From contig CAIIXF020000009.1 in the NCBI GenBank assembly GCA_903813345.2, positions 25,456,740-25,520,739 of the forward strand: DNA of 64,000 nucleotides. Direction: 5' to 3'. The stretch is from Owenia fusiformis (lineage: Eukaryota > Annelida > Polychaeta > Sabellida > Oweniidae). Below, piece after piece: positions 40,001-49,000 of the stretch; positions within the stretch are counted from its first letter, which is position 1; every line of letters begins with the position of its first letter. The notes beneath the pieces are model-generated. The model saw only the letters and a list, made by a program, of their open reading frames with translations, searched no databases and had not been told where the DNA came from. The translations under genes were made by a program, and so were the position numbers.

Positions 40001-43000
40001 GCGTAGCGAGAGAGTGCAGATATCAACATCCATGAGTGGATTAAAATCATATCACGAGTAAATCATAGGATGTTCTTTATATTCCATAGTTAAAGTCATC
40101 ATCAGAATCGTCGGGAATTAAGTGATTTAAAACGAATTTTCCAAACGATACGGCGATATTGACACTTAGCCTCGTTTTGAGTCTGAAGTAGCAAAATCCA
40201 TAAACCATGGCATACGGCGCTGTATGTCATGGCTAAAACACCGTATGCTATGGTTAAGTGAAAATTTGCCAAAAATATCATATTTTACCACTGATTTCAA
40301 AAATACCGTTTTTATTTTGACATGTTATCCTATGGATATCATGCTAACTATGGAATAATATAGGAATATCCTATGGCTCTGAAAAAATATCACTTATATC
40401 CATGAGTGGATATTGATATCTTCGCGAGTGAGCGCAGCGAATGAGTGAAGATACTGATATCCATGAGTGGATATAAGTGATATTTTTGAAAAACCATAGG
40501 ATTGTCCGTTTATCTCATTGGGAATTATTATCCAGCGAGCATTGAATAGTCAGATAAATTGCAATGGAAATTCCATTTCGTCTGACATTTTGATTGCGAT
40601 AATTCAACGAACGTCATATACGTGACGTAACAGAGTGGTTTGTATTTAATGCGAACGCCGTAAAAACAAGATCCCAAAAAATAAAAATATATATAGAATA
40701 TCACATCATTTTGAGTGATATCATTTTTATCGCCGAGTTGATATCAAATATAAACACGAGTGAGCAAAGCGAATGAGTGTTGATATTTGATATCTACGAG
40801 GCGATAAAATGATATCACGAGAAATTATGTGATATTGGGTTTATCCCATGATTACAATCACCTTGTGATGTTCTGATCCAATTTCCAGGACAATGGCAGA
40901 CAATATAAACTAGAAATTAGAATTTCAATTGAATATTTGAAACACTTTATTTTAACAATTAAAAGTAAGTAACATGTATAGTTCGTCATAAATACCATTT
41001 TTAATCGTTAGTTAGCAGCCTTCTAATCAAATTATATACACAATAGTAATTCAATACACCGATGAAACTTAAAGAGAATAAATAAACGGACCTATTTTCT
41101 CAAAAGAGAATAAAATATCTGACCTAATTTCCAACAATATTGTGGCGCGAAATGCAAATGTGACATCACACGGATATGCGTGAGATAAACGATATTACAC
41201 GCATATGCGTTTGATAAACGATTTTCTGGAATATATCACACGGATTTCAATAATATCAGAAATATCAATAGCTGTTATTGTACAGATAACACATTAATCG
41301 TGGGATAAATAATAAATATATAAACAATCGTTTTGCTGAATTAATAAATAAAATTGAAAAAATCAAAACCATCGAATATCACTTTTGAAACCATCGAATA
41401 TCACTTTTGAAACCATCGAATATCACCTTTCAAAAAGTGATATTCGATGGTTTCAAAAGTGATATTCGATGATTTCGGAATTGTTTGCTAAAATATGATA
41501 TCTTCATCCACGTATCAATTATATCTTCACGTGATATTCGATCTATATCCTTGTAACCATGGGATAAATAAGGGTTATGTACTGGGAGGTTTTGGATATG
41601 GGGTTCTTCCAGAGGGAGATATGCATATCTACCTGAGGGACCGTAGGGACAGAAAGTAGATGTGCATATCTCACGAGGGATGAACCCAATATCCAAACCG
41701 ACCGTACACAACTGCTTTATCCTATACCAAGTAGAGTTTTCAGTAGTACAAGGTGTAAAAAATAAACAAATCATTCATATGCAAAGTCATTTTATTGCAT
41801 TTCCATTTTTTTCGAAGCGGGAAGAAACGCCCCGAAGCGGGAAGATATGCACCGAAGCGGGAGATATGACGGGAGATATGGAGGTTCTTGATATGGAAAC
41901 CTCAAAATCATGATACGGGATATATCTTACCAACTTATCTCCCTAAAACCCTACTTGGCATAGGATAAATCAAGATAATTTCTACTCGCATCTAGTCTAT
42001 TCCACATGTTTGGGAAAAGTGTACAGGAAAATCTCCATGCTTAATTGATGTATGATCAATATATACGAATCGAATGTATTCTCGTGTGCATTACAATATC
42101 CACATTGAAACATTTTTGGCCTGCAATGGACGTATAATGAATTAGAATATGAGGCCGTGTTATCATTCTAATGTAAAGTCATGGTATTTACTGTGGTATT
42201 GGGTTGCAAGTTAATATCAGATTCAATGCAAATTAATCATCTAATATCAGATGCGCGATCAGTCCAATAATCTAATTTCAGGTCATCAGTTCGATATCTA
42301 GCACTTGTTCTAACGACACGGTATTACTAGGCTATCATATTATAAATACACACACATATAAAACAATCAAACTGGTACACGATATAAGCACGACTGCTCT
42401 TTCAATTGAGTATAAATGTTGATAAACTTACCCGGAAGCCAAGACATACACGTTTAGACGATGCTATTTTCAGTTCAGTGTAAGAGTAAATGCCCGGATA
42501 TCGAGGCTTTTTCGTGTAAAGTTTTAACCAAGCATCTAAAATCGGGTTATATTGCGTGTAGAATTTATCGATATCAGGGCCGCTACATGCCAGTGTTTAT
42601 TGGGAATATGAAATATACTTATTCTGAATGAAGACAAGTCAAGTTGATTGAAACATTTAAAATGACTCCAGTGCAACAGAAAAAGAATATTGTTGTTATA
42701 TATTGTTATAAGCTTACATTATTCAAATGTTGACTTATAAAGCACTTGTAGTATCACACACAGAATGCCAGTTGATAGAAGACAGTGTTGGTCTGGTTTG
42801 TTATAAAATACAAAATAAAACATAAAATTCTGCTAGTTGAACAAACATTTAAGCAGACACTCAATAATTTGGAATGCCAAGAAATAACAGAATATTGAAT
42901 ACAAGGCTATCTTCATGAGGAAAATAGTGTAACAAGCAAAAAAACTAGATATCAATTAAAACGTAAAGAACAACAACTCTACCTATCACTCAATATGACC

Positions 43001-46000
43001 TTGTCAAGGTGAATATGACTCATCAAGTGAATAATCCATTAAGAGATATGAAAACAGATATCATTTAAATAATCATGTAGTTAAACCTGGATTGTCTTTT
43101 TGATGACCTCTAATGACAAGTATCATTCAAAACAAGGCACCTTCAATAAAATTTTGATTAAAATCCCAAGTTTCACAAAAATTATTAAGTAGAGCAAAAG
43201 CCACAAAGGTATAAAGGTGGGTACCTGGAGATTTGATACTCTAATAATCTAACTATTTTAAACCTATGCAGCCTTCATACTGCAAATGACATTTTGATAT
43301 TTTGCACAAAATGAGAAACGTTACTTAACATTCAGCAAGGGTACCCAGGGTAATACATTTATGAGACAATTCTAGCACAAAAATGATTGAGACATCTCAA
43401 AATGTATTCCGAAGTATGATGAAGTTGCAAGATTCAATTATAACGATATAAAACATGAAATTCTTCCCAGCGACAGTTCTCATAAACTCCTCGTGAAATA
43501 ATTTACAACAAAATCAATAGCGTGTTTCTCCCTATAGGTAGATATCATGAGTCATAAACCGTAGAGATGGATGCTTTATAGAAATTCCCTATAGAACATA
43601 TTGAATATTCAATTACAGTTTTTTGAAAACCAAATGTCAAACAAACTTAACCTTAGAAGTATGAATAGCCAACGATTGTCAGGCAAGATTGTCAGGTACG
43701 TGTGTGGGACTCAAAATCATTGACACCATATCTAGCTTAATAAAAATGCCCGACTGTACTATCCATTAAGGGATAGTTATACTTGAAAATGGCACCCACA
43801 CAAAGCAATGACTAGTTGAGAACATCCATAGAGCCTACTACTTATTATACAAACAAATGACCATCATTGTAAAATTGATGCAGGTGAGACATTTGGATTA
43901 ATAAACATAATTTTAAAAACAGCATGATTGTATAATCAATGCATTATTACATGCAGAGCTTAAAATATACCTGTATGGAAAATGCAACGTTAAACCAATT
44001 CTTGCCAAGTTTACAAGCGAAGCATTTCATTCATTTGATGGGTTGCACCATAACGGGGAGTTTCTTAATGAAAGAATGTTGTTTAACTTGCCAGCTCTCA
44101 TGTACATACAAATACCACTGAGTTGCAACTAGGTGCATCTCCATGTAGGCAAATAGATTTTGTATGGCAGTTGAATCTCATAGTACCCTGAGGCTGAAAA
44201 ACTAGTAATTATAACTGCCCTCTGACCTTCACACTATAGACAGAAATGTTACAGGATGCTTACGAGTGAAGTTGCAGAAATAATACTGAAAGGAAGGGGA
44301 AACTACATTTTGATTCACAAGGTTTAAGATACTCCAACTTTGTACTATCACCATCTTGGAGGCTGAAGAAGGGGGAACTACACACTTGGTCCATTCTTAT
44401 ATGAATACAGCCTTCAGCGGATGCATCCGTCTGAACAAGGTGTTTATTACATGCAGGTTGAACTGTACTTAACATGATCTACCAGTTCAGGGCACTCAAA
44501 CCTTTAATTCCAACTGCAATGTATTTGCAACTGTAATGAATATGTAAGCACAAGTGCCAAAATGGAGTTGAGTGTGGAAAGGACAAAAAGCCTAAACAGG
44601 GAATTTAAAGAGTACAGCCAGTCCTAAAAACAGACCCCAATATCCCGACAACACCTTTCCATCATTTAATTTGAACATCAAAGTATATAGAGGGTTTGTA
44701 TATAAGCTGGAAAATAGTATATAAAGGCTTGGAAAGCATTAACATGATGATACACACATACATGTAGATTGGCCCCAGAGTCAGGCCCGTCACCAGCTTT
44801 TGCCAAGGGGGGTTCACTTTCACTCAATGGCCAACCCCAATGGCTATGGGCCTGAGAGTAAAAGATAAATTCTTTATTATACTTCTGATGACAAAAACTT
44901 AATCGAAAACCAGATTTACAATCTTATACATATAAACATGACTAATCATGAATACACAAATGTATTATCAGCAAATGAAAACCTAATCTCTGATAAAATC
45001 CCAATGTTAGATGACCTAAATAGCATATCCACAAGTAAACAAACCATTCCCCTGATCAAGCATTTCTCCAATAAAATCCCACCACTATATGACCTAATAA
45101 TAGCACATCCACACATAAACAAACCATTCCCTTGATCATGTACTTCACAAGGCTTCAACAAGTCAACAAAATTATTTGATACTCAAAAGTGCAAACAATT
45201 TCAGAGCTATTATATACAGTACTTAATAGGGAGATAAGTATTGAAGTTTCCAAATATGTATGTACAACTACTTATCTAGCATTTATGTAATAGTTTCCTC
45301 TTGTGGAGGATTAAGGTTTACGACTTCTGAAATCTCCTTCTTGTTATTGTACTTAACACGTTGATTAAACACAATACAATATAATGTTTATATGTAACAG
45401 TGCCTTGAAATTGTTTCTAAATTACAAGTTTCAATATTTATTTATATTCCAAAGTTGGAATTTTTACTTGTAGATTATAATATTTGAAATTTCACCATGA
45501 GTAAGACGAGAATACAAAAATCCTTAACTGGTAGTAGGCCAAGATTATGCTACTTGAAGTACTCAAAGTAGACACATTCACTTCCTCATGTACCTAAACT
45601 AATGAGGTACTTGTTACATACAAATGCAAAACAAAATAAAACTTAACACATATAAACACAGAGAAACGCCTATGTATGTGAACACCTCTGGTCCATTTGT
45701 TAGCATCATATTAACTCCCCTGTTATCAAAAACATCACAGGTTAGCACATGTCAATGTGAATACTGTTATATTGTCTTGCCCTGACATCTCTATCCTGTT
45801 CTTAAATCATAGGTGGGGTCAATCATAACTTAAGGAACTGAGGAGTTTTTTACTGAAGGAACACCAGTACTTGGCTTTACCTGTAGAGACACATTAACCT
45901 ACCTTTATACATATTGTCAATTGTCATGCTTATTTTTTCAATAAAAAGGATACATTCTTACTGCTCCGCTCTTGGTGCCGATTGCGAGAAGTTTCAATTT

Positions 46001-49000
46001 TGGATCATAGGCAGTGGCGCTTGGCTTGCTGGGAAACCCATGCTCAGTGCACTATAAAATATTAAGGAAAGTATTTTAAATTATTCAATTGATCTGAAGT
46101 CAAGTATATGTAGCATGGAACATTTTTAATGTACCACCATAGGTAGTCAGCCTTCTGTCAAAAACTAATCTTGAAATTCTTCATTTATTAGTGTCAAGCA
46201 GTGCTATACTATGAAGCCCTCTTGGAGATGTGACAAACTTTTGCAATAGCCATAATAGAACAGAATCCTTTGGTACCATAAGTGTTCTACTTACAGAGGT
46301 TCATTTTATAAAATTGAGTCAGTTGGTCTTGGGACCAGTTTTACTGTACATGGAGTTCTCATAACTGGATCTAAGGTTGAAAAATATGTATCTAGCTTCT
46401 ACCTAATATGGTCATTTTTGTTGAAAACAAGACCTTTTAACTTGCTTCTTTTAAGGCACATGAGAATTACTTCAAATTTCTATTTGAGTTTTCTTTAGAA
46501 TGATTCAACGAAATGCTACAACATCAATTATATACTTCACCTGGCGAAATTTGAAAAAGAAAATATTGTATGTACCATTATGAATGACCATCATTCTTAA
46601 TTGATTACAGACATCTGGATTGTAAACAGATCTGGTGTATCTCATACTTGAGTGGGTTTAGGGTAAATATAACCTTTTCCACCTTTTTCAAATGACAAGA
46701 TATTTATATTTAACATTTTCGTAATATTCTTTTTGTTCAATACAATGAAATTGTAACATTTAAACTTAAAAAAATTAAATTTTAAAATTAAAACTTTTGA
46801 TATTTAAACTTTTTTAAACTTTTGAAATCCCGGGAGCGGGATGGATATATTATATCTGCCCGCATTTGGCCTGGAGCGGGACATATACAATATATCCTGC
46901 CTGCTCCTCAGATACGATAAATATAATCCCGGGTGATATCTACCCCAAACCCACTCAAGTATGAGATACACACCAATACTGTTCTAGCCGCATGTCTCTT
47001 TCAGTAAGGATGAGATGTTCTTTTTTAGTAAGAATGAAAATGGTTTTTAAATGTGATCTTGAGCAGTGTTTTGAATAAAGAGATTATGTAATCTGATAAT
47101 TGCTTCTTAATTTGAGAATGAATATAATTCCAGCTTTATGGGCTTAAGAGTTTCTAGTAAGTAGTGAAACGGCGCAGAAGATTTAAACTCCCGTTAGGCA
47201 ACAACTAATAATTGCGTCCAGTTTCCGATCATTAGTTTACTAGAAAAAATTTATGAGAAATATAAAAACTGCTTATTTGATATCAAGTTCAAATAAAGTT
47301 CAAATTCATGTCTATAAATCATCCATCATTTGTTTATAATTTTAAATTACAAATATACATAACTGCTGAATATAACTTTTTTATCTTGCATGCTCATCAG
47401 TAATACATGCATGCCTCAGACTAGCATACGGGTCCAGCATAGAAAGCATATACATGTAGTAAATCCTATCTTAGTGAACACCTCTCTCAAGTGAACACCT
47501 CTCTCTAGTGAACACCTGTCCCTAGTAGACACCCTTCCTCTGCACATACTCTACTGACTTCTGTACATAATTACTCTCTATAGTGAATAGCTACCAACAC
47601 TTGAACACTGAACATTTTTTCTCATCATAAAAATATTCAATGAACACAGGTTTTACTGTATATTGAAGAGACTAAAAACTTGGAACAAATAGAATGTGCA
47701 AAAGCCTTATAAATTATCTAATAAATGTCAGAGTAGATGGTAACCCTTTCTAATTTTACTTAAAACCGTGTAAAAAATTACAAGAAGGCATGAGCAGAAG
47801 ACATGCGATCTTTATCTGAAAGACATGTTCTTCACCTGCTGTGTCAGGCTGACCTACCACAAAGAACATGGACCCATTTTAGAATAAGATACAAGTTTAT
47901 GCTGGGATACTACTGTTATGACTTTATGAACTTCTCCAAGAATATTATTTTCTTGTAAATCGATAGAATGTTTTATTTTTTATTTTGAACTGTTATCCTT
48001 TCATCCCAAAGATAAGGTGAGGAATATATCAAGGCTTAGTCTGTAAATCTGTGACACATTTTTAAAACTTCTTATACCTTATAATTTAGGCCAGGTTCAC
48101 ACCCCACGCAGAGATAAAATGCGCAATCTACCTTACCAGCTGGTCATTCTTTAGATTTGAAAGGGGAAGTTGGTTTCTTGTTGAAGCACCCTGGTTATGA
48201 CTGACTTCTTTACTCAAACGGATGGAAACTACTGATCACAAATATAAGCTCAATGAAATGACGACAACATGGTAGGCTATACCCAAAACGATCATTATTG
48301 CATGAACATTTTTAACTCTGCAAGCCCCCCCCCCCCCACCACCTTGGCTATGGGCCAGGTGTACCACATAGTTTTGCCCAACTGAACAAGTTAGATGAGC
48401 TTAGCTTTACAATTACAGTTTTCACCTGGAAATATTCCAAATTTACTCGAGTCTCTAGCTTACAGCTAGACGAAACTTCATTGATTTCGTATGTACTGTG
48501 CTACACGCACCTACACGCACCTAGAACTCATTTTTAATAAATTTTATAAATATTTTTAAGAATATTAATCATATTTAGGATGAAGCGTTGCTTGTCTGGA
48601 TTTAGATATTTCAAAATTTCATTTCAGAGTTTGACACATGGTGAAATTTCCTCGCAGTAGCTAAAAATGGCTTCCGGTTCTGGACGTGAATAACATTTAG
48701 TGCCTTACGGTAATGCCGGATTGTCGGCAGCGGCAGTAGATACTCTCAATTGCCGGTAATAAAATCCATTGCCGATAATCGTCATGCTGCTGCAACATGA
48801 TTGGCATTGCGATCCATTGTCAAATTTACGAAACAAAAATTAAGAATATTTTATCAATCATGTATATTTCAATCTCCACATTTGAAGAGCTAATCTGTCA
48901 ATCAACTGCAAATCATTCGTAAAAGGCGGGAGGATAAGCAAAACCCCGCCCACTTCTGTCAATCATCTCCCATGCCGCGAGATTAACAAATCACGTGACG

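Larger units (their letters stand above)
37675..42595. mobile_element. 4.9-kb composite foldback complex
   Basis: The outer ends are CACTGGCATGTAGCG at 37675 and its exact complement ending at 42595, each followed inward by a GCGGCCCTG block. TTTATT lies directly outside both ends (37669-37674 and 42596-42601). Inside are at least seven palindromes (38392, 39736, 39930, 40199, 40366, 40697, 41586) and a larger inverted pair (39785-39915 against 41365-41570). CpG is higher than in flanking intron. No frame longer than about 115 codons exists and those present are translations of palindrome arms. It may be one large non-autonomous element or several nested ones. Confidence 0.6.
22017..45953 (-). 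other. Lgl intron 2, about 23.9 kb
   Basis: The longest intron of the gene here. It holds the 25484-26262 element, several dispersed repeats, the 25-bp minisatellite and the 37675-42595 foldback complex. The intervals 27.1-31.1 and 34-37.6 kb are AT-rich with no structure I could name. 42.6-45.9 kb likewise shows only a short tandem duplication and a dispersed repeat. Confidence 0.85.

Noticed and set aside
41430-41913. 114-codon minus-strand frame and 83-codon plus-strand frame
   Set aside because: Both read through the palindrome at 41586-41702 and the CGAAGCGGGA repeats; no domain is present.
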